Assembly: GCF_000371965.1 (NCBI RefSeq)
Contig: NZ_AQUO01000002.1
Span: forward strand, 140,001-204,000
DNA length: 64,000 nt
From: Paracoccus sp. N5
Lineage (GTDB): Bacteria > Pseudomonadota > Alphaproteobacteria > Rhodobacterales > Rhodobacteraceae
Reading direction: 5' to 3'
The notes under the pieces were generated by a model, which was not told the origin of the DNA, did no database searches, and was given only the letters and a program-made list of their open reading frames with translations. Positions 32,750 through 40,172 of this stretch are shown here, piece after piece (position 1 is the first letter of the stretch; the number at the start of each line of letters is the position of its first letter). The position numbers were made by a program, and so were the translations under genes.

Positions 32750-33913
32750 ATGATATACAGCAAGGCAATCAAGGCCGGCGCGCTGGCGCTGGGCGTGGCG
32801 GTCCTGGGCACCGCGGCCGTGGCCGAGGACGGGCCGATCAAGATCGGCGTCATCCTGCCGATGTCCGGCGGCGGTGCCTATGTCGGGGAAGGCATCAATG
32901 CCGGTGTCGAGATGGCCGTGAAAGAGGTCAACGATGCCGGCGGCGTGCTTGGCCGGCCGTTTCAGATCCTGCTCCGCGACGAACAGCTGCGCCCGGACGT
33001 GTCTACCGCGGCGATGCGCGAACTGATCACGCTCGAGGGCGTCCAGCATTTCATCGGTCCGGCGACCTCGGCGACCTCGCTTGCGAACTCGCAGATCGCG
33101 CGTGAAGAGAAGGTCGTGAACATTTCGCCCTCGGCCAAGACCGAAGCCCTGACGGCCGGCGATAACCTGCACGACTTCATCTTCCAGCTGGCGCCGACGA
33201 CCGATGTGGACGGCGCGCGGACCGTCGAGGTTCTGAAGGGCATGGATGCGAAAAGCGTCTGCTTTACCGGCTTCGACTATGCCTACAGCCACGACTGGTT
33301 CAAGGCCATCCGGGCCAACATGGGCGACATCCGCGAGGCCGGCGAGTTCCTTGTTCCGATGAACGCGACCGATTTCAGCGCAACGATCACCCAACTGCTG
33401 TCCTCGGATTGCGACACGATCATCGGCACGCAATACGGCGGCAGCTTCATCGCCTTCGTCAAGCAGGCCACCCCCTTCGGCCTGTTCCAGACCAAGAAGG
33501 TTCTGTGGGGCTCGAACACCGGCGACCACGCGGTTGCGGCGGCGCTCGGCACCGAGCTTCCCGACGGGCTGTGGGCCTCGGCCGCCGATGTGTGGTATTT
33601 CGACGGGCTGGAATCGCACGCGGCCTATCAGAAGGCGCTGGCCGCTCATCAGGGCCGCAAGGAAACGGATATGTGGCCGATCACCGGCTACAATGCCGTC
33701 AAGTTCCTGGCTGCCGCGATCGAAGCCGCCGGCACGACCGATCCTGTCGCGGTGGCCGCGGCCCTGGACGGGCTGACGGTGCAGACCCCGCTGGGCGAGA
33801 TCACCATCGACCCCAAGACCAACCGCGCCAATTCGCCGGAATTCTATGGCCGGTTCGAGCATGAAGACGGATCCGACATCGCGCGGATGACCGATCTTCG
33901 GCTGGTGCGGTAA
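32750..33913 (+). CDS. livJ: branched-chain amino acid-type ABC transporter substrate-binding protein
   Basis: 387 residues with a signal peptide (KAGALALGVAVLGTAAVA, cleavage near AVA-ED). Periplasmic binding protein of the LivJ/HAAT family: IKIGVILPMSGGGAYVGEGI, INAGVEMAVKEVNDAGGVLG, DVSTAAMRELI. A GGGAGG site precedes the ATG. It heads a complete livJHMGF set, so it should define the specificity of this importer. HAAT systems also carry aromatic and other carboxylates; the context (CoA-linked catabolism) favours an organic acid over an amino acid. Confidence 0.9.
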   Translation: MIYSKAIKAGALALGVAVLGTAAVAEDGPIKIGVILPMSGGGAYVGEGINAGVEMAVKEVNDAGGVLGRPFQILLRDEQLRPDVSTAAMRELITLEGVQHFIGPATSATSLANSQIAREEKVVNISPSAKTEALTAGDNLHDFIFQLAPTTDVDGARTVEVLKGMDAKSVCFTGFDYAYSHDWFKAIRANMGDIREAGEFLVPMNATDFSATITQLLSSDCDTIIGTQYGGSFIAFVKQATPFGLFQTKKVLWGSNTGDHAVAAALGTELPDGLWASAADVWYFDGLESHAAYQKALAAHQGRKETDMWPITGYNAVKFLAAAIEAAGTTDPVAVAAALDGLTVQTPLGEITIDPKTNRANSPEFYGRFEHEDGSDIARMTDLRLVR

Positions 33914-34014
33914 TATCGTCGCAGTCGCGCGTCCTTGCGCGGACGCGCGCCCCTTTCCCAGCAATGCAGGTCGTTTACCCGCGCAATGCGCTGAACGACC
34001 GCAAGGTGCGCTGC

Positions 34015-34911
34015 ATGTTCACGAATCCGACCGTCCTGTTCATACAGGTCATGAACTCTGTCTCTCTGGCGATGAACCTGTTCATCATCGCCGCCGGCCT
34101 GACCCTGATCTTCGGTGTCCTGCGTATCGTCAATTTCGCGCATGGAGCCTTCTACATGGTCGGCGCCTATGTCGCGCTGTCGATCCTGCGCGTCACCGGC
34201 GACACCGATCTCGGCTTTCTGCTGGGGGTGCTCGGGTCGGGCGTCGTCATGGGCGCGATCGCCTTTGTCGTCGAGCGGGGCCTGCTGTCCCGCCTCTATG
34301 ACAAGGAGCATATGCTGCAGTTGCTGTTCACCTTTGCCTTGGTGCTGGTCATCAAGGACATCGTCAAGATGATCTGGGGAACCGGCCAATACAGCATCGG
34401 CGCCCCGCCTTTCCTGCGCGGCGCCGTCAATCTGGGCATCACCTATTACCCGAAATACATGCTTTTCCTGTGCGCCTTGGGCCCGATCATCGCGATTGCG
34501 ATCTGGTTTTTCATGGAGCGCACGCGATGGGGGCGCATCTTGCGGGCGGCGCGAGAGGACCGGGTGATGCTGAACGCGCTGGGCATCGATGTGAAGATGG
34601 TCTATTCCGGGGTGTTCGTCACCGGCGCGGCCCTGGCCGCGATGGGCGGCGCGCTGGCCGCCCCGCGTTCGGCGGTCGATCCGGGCATGGATGCCCTGGT
34701 CATCATCGACGCCTTCATCATCGTCATCATCGGCGGTCTCGGCAGTCTGCTGGGCAGTTTCGTCGGGGCGCTGATCCTGGGTTTCCTGACCGTCATGGGT
34801 TCGATCTATCTGGGCGAATGGGTCATCGTCGCGTCCTACGTGATGATGGTGGTCATTCTGCTGGTGCGCCCCTGGGGTCTTTTCGGCAAAGCGGACGAGG
34901 AGCGCCACTGA
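34015..34911 (+). CDS. livH: ABC transporter permease, LivH type
   Basis: 298 residues from the ATG at 34015 (AAGG 8 bases upstream; an ATG at 33964 is in frame). It has seven to eight hydrophobic helices and the LivH signatures AAGLTLIFGVLRIVNFAHGA and the EAA-like DAFIIVIIGGLGSLLGSFVG. It overlaps the livM start by one base (TGATG). Inner-membrane half of the permease. Confidence 0.9.
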   Translation: MFTNPTVLFIQVMNSVSLAMNLFIIAAGLTLIFGVLRIVNFAHGAFYMVGAYVALSILRVTGDTDLGFLLGVLGSGVVMGAIAFVVERGLLSRLYDKEHMLQLLFTFALVLVIKDIVKMIWGTGQYSIGAPPFLRGAVNLGITYYPKYMLFLCALGPIIAIAIWFFMERTRWGRILRAAREDRVMLNALGIDVKMVYSGVFVTGAALAAMGGALAAPRSAVDPGMDALVIIDAFIIVIIGGLGSLLGSFVGALILGFLTVMGSIYLGEWVIVASYVMMVVILLVRPWGLFGKADEERH

Positions 34912-35840
34912 TGACCAGCCGTCCACAACTCATCTTTCTTGGCTGCCTGTTCCTGGCGCTTCTGATCGTGCCCTTCCTGGGCTCGCGCTACCTGACCGAA
35001 CTGGCGGTGCAGGTGATGATCCTCAGCCTGCTGGCGCTCAGCCTGAACATCCTGGCCGGGCATGTCGGGCTGATCTCGTTCGGCCATGCCGCGTTCTTCG
35101 CCATCGGCGGCTATGCCACGGCCTTCTTCCTGAGCCGCTGGCAATTGCCGCTGGGCGTCGCCATGCCGCTGGCGATCATTCTGGCCACCGCCTTCGCGCT
35201 GGTGATCGGCATTCTTTGCGTCCGGCTGAAGGCGATCTACTTTGCCATGCTGACGCTGGCCTTCTCGATGCTGGTCTGGGGCGTCATCATCAAGTGGAAG
35301 CCCGTGACAGGCGGCGATGACGGCTTTGTCGGCATCACCCTGCCGCAGTTCCTGGCCACGCCGCAGAACTTCTATTGGTTCACGCTGGCCATCGTCAGCA
35401 TCTCGACGGCGCTGATGTGGTTGCTGAGCAAATCCACCATGGGCCAGACCTTCGTCGCGATCCGCGAGAACGAGACGCGGGCCAGCTTCCTGGGGGTCAA
35501 TGTCCGGCAGATGCAGCTGATCGCCTTCGTCCTGGCGGCCATCTTCGCGGCCATCGCCGGCAGCCTGATGGCGATGTATCTGCGCGGCATGTATCCGCAA
35601 TCGGCCTTCTGGACCCAGTCCGGCCATATCGTCATCAGCGTGCTGCTGGGCGGCGTGCACAGCTTTGTCGGGCCGATCCTGGGGGCCTCGCTGCTGTATC
35701 TGCTGGAGGTCACCATCCACCAGTATACGCAATACTGGCCGCTGGTGATGGGGCTGATCCTGCTGCTCGTCGTCCTGGTCCTGCCCGAGGGGCTTATCGG
35801 ACTGTTCCGCAAACTCTATGCGCGCCTTGGACGCAAATGA
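34911..35840 (+). CDS. livM: ABC transporter permease, LivM type
   Basis: 309 residues. LivM signatures LSLNILAGHVGLISFGHAAF, TGGDDGFVGI and the EAA loop GHIVISVLLGGVHSFVGPIL are present, with about nine transmembrane segments. It overlaps livH at its start and lies one base before the livG ATG. Forms the channel with LivH. Confidence 0.9.
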   Translation: MTSRPQLIFLGCLFLALLIVPFLGSRYLTELAVQVMILSLLALSLNILAGHVGLISFGHAAFFAIGGYATAFFLSRWQLPLGVAMPLAIILATAFALVIGILCVRLKAIYFAMLTLAFSMLVWGVIIKWKPVTGGDDGFVGITLPQFLATPQNFYWFTLAIVSISTALMWLLSKSTMGQTFVAIRENETRASFLGVNVRQMQLIAFVLAAIFAAIAGSLMAMYLRGMYPQSAFWTQSGHIVISVLLGGVHSFVGPILGASLLYLLEVTIHQYTQYWPLVMGLILLLVVLVLPEGLIGLFRKLYARLGRK

Positions 35841-35841
35841 C

Positions 35842-36582
35842 ATGGCATTTCTGGAAATCACCGGTGCGACAAAGAAATTCGGCGGCTTCGTCGCGATCAA
35901 TGACGTGTCCTTTGCCGTCGAACGCGGTGCCCGTCACGCGATCATCGGCCCGAACGGCGCCGGCAAGACCACGCTCTTCAACCTGATCTCGGGGCTGATC
36001 CTGCCGACCACGGGCAGCGTCACGCTGGACGGCAAGCGCCTGTCGCGGATGAAGCCGCACGAGATCGTGCGCATCGGCATGGCGCGGTCCTTTCAGAAGG
36101 TGAACGTCTTTCCCCGGAAAACCGCCTTCGAGAACGTGCAGGTCGCGCTGATCGCCAACCGCAACCTGCAGTTCAACCCGTTCCGCGACGCCGCCGGCCT
36201 GTTCCGCGACGAGGTCATGCAGCTGCTCGAGCAGGTCCGGCTGGGCGCCGATTCCGGCCGCCGCGCGGGCGAGCTGGCCCATGGCAAGCAGAAGCAGCTC
36301 GAACTGGCCGTCGCGCTGGCGGCCGACCCCAGGATCCTGCTGCTCGACGAGCCTACGGCCGGCATGTCCATTGCCGAGACGCTGTCCAGCATCAGCCTGA
36401 TCCGCGACATCGTGCAGCAACGCGGCATCACGCTGCTGTTCACCGAACATGACATGAATGTGGTGTTCGAGATCGCCAGCACGATTTCCGTCCTGCACCA
36501 CGGCGAGATCATCGCGACCGGCCTGCCGGACGAGGTCCGCGCCAATGATGACGTCCAGCGCATCTATCTGGGGAGGGAATGA
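35842..36582 (+). CDS. livG: ABC transporter ATP-binding protein, LivG type
   Basis: 246 residues from the ATG at 35842, one base after livM. Walker A GPNGAGKTT, Q-loop RSFQKVNVFPRK, signature motif here ELAHGKQKQLELAVALAADP (LAHGKQ in place of LSGGQ, as in many LivG proteins), Walker B ILLLDEPTAGMS, and the switch His in LLFTEHDMNVVF. One of two ATPases driving uptake. Confidence 0.92.
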   Translation: MAFLEITGATKKFGGFVAINDVSFAVERGARHAIIGPNGAGKTTLFNLISGLILPTTGSVTLDGKRLSRMKPHEIVRIGMARSFQKVNVFPRKTAFENVQVALIANRNLQFNPFRDAAGLFRDEVMQLLEQVRLGADSGRRAGELAHGKQKQLELAVALAADPRILLLDEPTAGMSIAETLSSISLIRDIVQQRGITLLFTEHDMNVVFEIASTISVLHHGEIIATGLPDEVRANDDVQRIYLGRE

Positions 36583-36583
36583 G

Positions 36584-37291
36584 ATGAGCCTGCTGCAAGT
36601 CGAGGCGATCAACGTCTCTTACGGTCTCAGCAAGGTGCTGCATGACGTGTCCCTGAACGTCGAAAAGGGCGAGTTGGTCGCGCTGGTGGGCCGGAATGGC
36701 GTCGGCAAATCCACCACCATGCGGGCCATCATGGGAATCACGCCGCCCGCCTCGGGCGCGGTGACCTGGAAGGACCGCAAGATCACCGGCAGGCCATCGC
36801 ATCTGAACGCGCGCGACGGGCTGGGTTATGTCCCCGAGGAGCGGCGCATCTTCGGTTCGCTGACCGTCTGGGAAAACCTCGACGTGGCCCGGTTGCCGCC
36901 GCGCGCGGGTTTCGAGCCCTGGAACGAGGAGCGCGTCTTTGCCCTCTTCCCCGACCTCGAACGGTTCCGGGACCGGCCCGGCGGGTTGCTCAGCGGCGGG
37001 CAGCAGCAGATGCTGACCATCGCCCGCACGCTGATGGGCAACCCCGAGCTGATACTGCTGGACGAGCCCTCCGAAGGGGTGGCGCCGCTGATCGTCGCCC
37101 AGATCGGCGAGAAGATCCGCGAACTGCGCGATTCCGGCGTCTCGATCATCATGGCCGAACAGAATCTCGATTTCGTCCTTGCGCTCAGCGATCGCTGCTA
37201 CGTTCTCGAGAAGGGGGCCGTGGTCTATCACGGCACCGCCGCGGAACTGCGCCAGAACGAGGAGATCCAGAACCGCCACCTGCACATCTGA
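36584..37291 (+). CDS. livF: ABC transporter ATP-binding protein, LivF type
   Basis: 235 residues from the ATG at 36584 with GGGAGGGA just upstream, one base after livG. Walker A GRNGVGKSTT, signature LLSGGQQQMLTIARTLMGNP, Walker B LILLDEPSEGVAP, and the switch residue in IIMAEQNLDF. Partner of LivG. Confidence 0.92.
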   Translation: MSLLQVEAINVSYGLSKVLHDVSLNVEKGELVALVGRNGVGKSTTMRAIMGITPPASGAVTWKDRKITGRPSHLNARDGLGYVPEERRIFGSLTVWENLDVARLPPRAGFEPWNEERVFALFPDLERFRDRPGGLLSGGQQQMLTIARTLMGNPELILLDEPSEGVAPLIVAQIGEKIRELRDSGVSIIMAEQNLDFVLALSDRCYVLEKGAVVYHGTAAELRQNEEIQNRHLHI

Positions 37292-37367
37292 CGGCCCCGC
37301 GGCCCGGCAATCGCCCGGGTGCGGGCGGTGCCGGCCCGCTAGCAAAGACCCAGCCCATGGAAGAGTC

Positions 37368-37889
37368 ATGACCGATCTGCCGGCCTCGATTGCCGCATTG
37401 TTCGACGAGGAAACTGCGGCTCCGCCGCCTGCCGGATGGTATCCCCTGACCTATGGTGCCGGCTTTCACCAGATGTTGGGCCCGGTCTATGGCGGGCGGC
37501 GCAATGGCCGCATCCTGATCGGATTTCGCTGTCTGAAGCGCCATCTCAATCCGCTCGGCATCTGCCACGGCGGCGTCACGGCATCCTTCTGCGACTATCA
37601 GGGCCTCTGTGCGCAGAAGGAACTGCAATACAGATCCTTCCTCGTGCCCACGGTTTCGCTTGCCATCGAGTATCTGGCCGCCATCCCTTATGGGGCGTGG
37701 GTCGAGGGGCAGGGCGACATGGTCAGCAACGCGGGAAACATGGCATTCAGCCATTTCACCGGCCGGGTCGGCACCGAAACGGTGTTCCAGTCGCGCGGCG
37801 TGTTCATGATCCGGCCGATCCCGGACGCGGTGGGACTGGAACTGCTGCGCAATATCGAAGCCGGCGGCATCGACGCCGCCAGCGACTGA
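37368..37889 (+). CDS. PaaI-type hot-dog thioesterase
   Basis: 173 residues from the ATG at 37368 (GGAAGAG upstream). The hot-dog fold signature HLNPLGICHGGVTASFCDYQ contains the HGG motif typical of 4-hydroxybenzoyl-CoA/PaaI thioesterases, followed by VSLAIEYLAAIPYGAWVEGQ. It likely hydrolyses dead-end acyl-CoA and frees CoA. Last in the dehydrogenase-livJHMGF operon, 76 bases after livF, and convergent with the TetR gene (10 bases between stops). Confidence 0.85.
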   Translation: MTDLPASIAALFDEETAAPPPAGWYPLTYGAGFHQMLGPVYGGRRNGRILIGFRCLKRHLNPLGICHGGVTASFCDYQGLCAQKELQYRSFLVPTVSLAIEYLAAIPYGAWVEGQGDMVSNAGNMAFSHFTGRVGTETVFQSRGVFMIRPIPDAVGLELLRNIEAGGIDAASD

Positions 37890-37899
37890 TGGCCGGCGC

Positions 37900-38616
37900 T
37901 CAGTCGGCGCTGCCGGCCGCCGCCGAATGGCGCAATTCCTCGGCAAGCTGACGGGTCAACTGCTCGAGCCGCTCGACCAGCTCGCTGGTGGGCGGCTTCG
38001 GCGTCCTGATCCCATCCAGGATCATGTCGGTGATGCCCCGCGCGGTCATTTCGACCGAGAAGGCCTCGTCCTCGCCGCGCAGGAAAGCCCAGGTCGAATG
38101 CTCGATGGCGCCGAAGATCATGTCGCGCACCAGCTTGCGGTTCAGGTCCGCCCGGATCGCGCCGCGCTCGACACCCAGTTCGATCACGTCGACGACCGAT
38201 TTCGCAAAACGGCGGCTTTGCCGATAGGTGGGCAGGTTGCGATAATTCGGATCGGCCCGCAGTTCCATCAGCACGAAGCGCGTCAGGGCCGGTTCGCGCT
38301 GGATCGACATCAGCGAGCTCCAGATCACCTGGAACAATTGGTCGCGCAACGGCAGGTCCTGCGCGGGAGGGGGCGCTTCGCTCAGGAACTCCTCGAACCA
38401 GTCCTCGGCGACGCGCTCCATCAGCTCGCGCTTGCTCTTGAAATACTTGTAGACCATCCCCTCGGAGATGCCGCTGCGCTGCGCCACTTCAAGCGGCAGG
38501 AAGTTCTCGAAACCCTTCTCGCGAATGACCTCGCGCGCGGTTCGAAGAATGAGGGTGGTGCGGTCCTGCCGGGAAAGACGTCGCGGGGCGGATCTGGAGG
38601 GTGTCTTGGAGCTCAA
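37900..38616 (-). CDS. TetR-family transcriptional regulator
   Basis: 238 residues from a TTG at 38616 (no ATG is available in frame upstream of the HTH). The N-terminal HTH reads ILRTAREVIREKGFENFLPL, then EVAQRSGISEGMVYKYFKSK, RELMERV, a canonical TetR domain; the rest is a helical ligand-binding domain. It is downstream of the dehydratase activator and a small membrane protein on the same strand. It is the best candidate for binding the GGTAA-N7-TTACC palindromes at 31153, 31295 and 39927, and would then control all three units plus itself, probably responding to an acyl-CoA. Confidence 0.88.
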   Translation of the reverse strand: MSSKTPSRSAPRRLSRQDRTTLILRTAREVIREKGFENFLPLEVAQRSGISEGMVYKYFKSKRELMERVAEDWFEEFLSEAPPPAQDLPLRDQLFQVIWSSLMSIQREPALTRFVLMELRADPNYRNLPTYRQSRRFAKSVVDVIELGVERGAIRADLNRKLVRDMIFGAIEHSTWAFLRGEDEAFSVEMTARGITDMILDGIRTPKPPTSELVERLEQLTRQLAEELRHSAAAGSAD

Positions 38617-38723
38617 CGAACATATCCCGAGGCAGCTCTTTGCAGAGGATCACGGACACCGGCAAAAGTCCAGCGCCGGCGGTCGAAACGCGCTCCGGCG
38701 AAGGCCCGCCCGGGCGCGCGGGG

Positions 38724-38939
38724 TCAGTTCACGGTGGTGACGATGATGGTGATCAGTTCGACATAGCTCTTGCCGAGATAATATCCGAAGCCGAGCGCGA
38801 AAACCGCGGGCAGGATCGCGAGCAGGCCGAGCAGAGGATACAGCGCCAGCATGGCGACGGTGCAGGACAACAGGCCGCAGCACAGGGCCCACCAGCGGCC
38901 CAGCTTCAGGATCAGGCGCAATGCGGGAAAATTCTGCAT
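38724..38939 (-). CDS. small membrane protein following the dehydratase activator
   Basis: 71 residues, MQNFPALRLILKLGRWWALC onward, with two hydrophobic helices (about residues 17-35 and 37-58). It starts two bases after the activator stop, so it is translationally coupled; an upstream in-frame GTG at 38969 overlaps the activator. No family recognised. The position suggests a membrane function linked to the dehydratase or its importer, but there is no direct evidence. Confidence 0.6.
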   Translation of the reverse strand: MQNFPALRLILKLGRWWALCCGLLSCTVAMLALYPLLGLLAILPAVFALGFGYYLGKSYVELITIIVTTVN

Positions 38940-38941
38940 GA

Positions 38942-39895
38942 TCAGAGATGCGACTGGATGCGCTTCCACAGCGCGGCGGCATTGTCGCGCCGAGCCGACG
39001 GCCGGGCTGCCAGTTCCGGCACGCCCTTGCAGCCCGGGACACAGGCCTTGTCCAAGGCCATTTGCGCCTCCAAGGCGTCATCGTCCGACGCCGAGGGCAC
39101 ATAGCCGTGTTCGCTGCGATAGTCGTCCAGACCGATAAGCGCGGCGCCAAGCGCGCCGGCGATCTGCGGCGTTGCGGGAAGGATCAGCTTTTCGCCCAGG
39201 GCCTCCTCGATGTAATGCACGGCGGCCTTGTTGCGGGCCACGCCGCCGGTCATGACGATCGGGCCCTTGCGGCCCACGCGACCGACCAGCCCGACCGTCC
39301 GCGTGGCGACGGCGGCGTGAACGCCGCCCAGGATATCGGCCTTGGACTGCCCCTCGGCCAGCAGAGAGATGACCTCGGTTTCGGCAAAGGTCGCACACAT
39401 GCTGGAAATTTTCAGCGATTGCTTTGCCTGCAGCGCCAGGTCGCCCATATCCTCCAGCTCGATCTGCATCGCCCGCGCCAGAACCTCGAAGAACTTGCCG
39501 GTGCCGGCGGCGCAGCGGTCGTTCATGGTGAATTGCATGACCAGGCCCTGGGCGTCGACCGCGATCACCTTACTGTCCTGGCCGCCGATGTCGATGACCA
39601 CCCGCGCCTGCGGCACCATGGCCACGGCGCCGCGGGCGTGGCAGGTGATTTCCGTATAGTTCTTGTCGGCGATGTCCAGCATCCGGCGGCCATAGCCGGT
39701 GGCCACCGTGCGGCCGATATCGGCCTGCGCCAGCCCGGCCGAGTCCAACGCGCCTGCGATGGCAGCCGCCACCCCCTCGCCGCTGACGGCACCCATATGG
39801 GCGACCTGCGAGGACAGCATGCGCCCTTGCAGGTCGAGGATCACCGTCTTGGCAGTGGTAGAGCCGAAGTCGATACCCATGACATAGGACTTCAT
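38942..39895 (-). CDS. BadF/BcrAD/HgdC-family ATPase, 2-hydroxyacyl-CoA dehydratase activator
   Basis: 317 residues. ASKHA-fold ATPase with phosphate loops GIDFGSTTAKTVILD and DIGGQDSKVIAVDAQGL, and the two [4Fe-4S] cysteines that bridge the homodimer in MNDRCAAGTGKFFEVLARAM and SSMCATFAETEVISLLAEGQ. It injects an electron into the dehydratase using two ATP. HgdC-like proteins work as homodimers, so one gene is enough. Compared with HgdC (about 260 residues) there is a C-terminal extension of about 50 residues with CVPGCKG. Oddly, it is about 9 kb from the two dehydratase subunits, but the same operator precedes it. Confidence 0.9.
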   Translation of the reverse strand: MKSYVMGIDFGSTTAKTVILDLQGRMLSSQVAHMGAVSGEGVAAAIAGALDSAGLAQADIGRTVATGYGRRMLDIADKNYTEITCHARGAVAMVPQARVVIDIGGQDSKVIAVDAQGLVMQFTMNDRCAAGTGKFFEVLARAMQIELEDMGDLALQAKQSLKISSMCATFAETEVISLLAEGQSKADILGGVHAAVATRTVGLVGRVGRKGPIVMTGGVARNKAAVHYIEEALGEKLILPATPQIAGALGAALIGLDDYRSEHGYVPSASDDDALEAQMALDKACVPGCKGVPELAARPSARRDNAAALWKRIQSHL

Positions 39896-39926
39896 TCCAT
39901 CATCCTCTCGGCACAGTAGCTAATAT

Positions 39927-39943
39927 GGTAAATGTAACTTACC
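39927..39943. promoter_or_regulatory. TetR-type operator GGTAAATGTAACTTACC
   Basis: 17-bp palindrome with GGTAA/TTACC arms, 32 bases upstream of the activator start. It would let the TetR gene, third in the operon, control itself. Confidence 0.6.
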
Positions 39944-40172
39944 TTCGCGAAATGTCAATCTTGAGGATCGGCTCGGGGCCTTCTGGCAAGCTTTCCACAT
40001 GGCGGCTTCGGGAGAGGGTGGCTTAGCAATTTCTGATAAAACTGGAGAAAATCCGGGTTGTCGGGACGCCATCGCCTTCCTCCCGCACCTGTCCCGGGTC
40101 GGGGCGAAGTATGGCCGGCCTGCCACGGGTTGGGCAGGATTAAAAGCTTTACTTACCATGCTTCTGGGGGGA

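Noticed and set aside
28554..39895. A full benzoyl-CoA reductase (BcrABCD)
   Set aside because: Only one ATPase subunit gene is present, with HgdC-like features, and no ferredoxin gene accompanies it; a two-subunit dehydratase-type enzyme fits better, though a simplified reductase is not excluded.
40141..40157. A fourth TetR operator after the LuxR-type gene
   Set aside because: Only the right half (ACTTACC) matches, the left arm is absent, and the place is downstream of a gene rather than in front of one.
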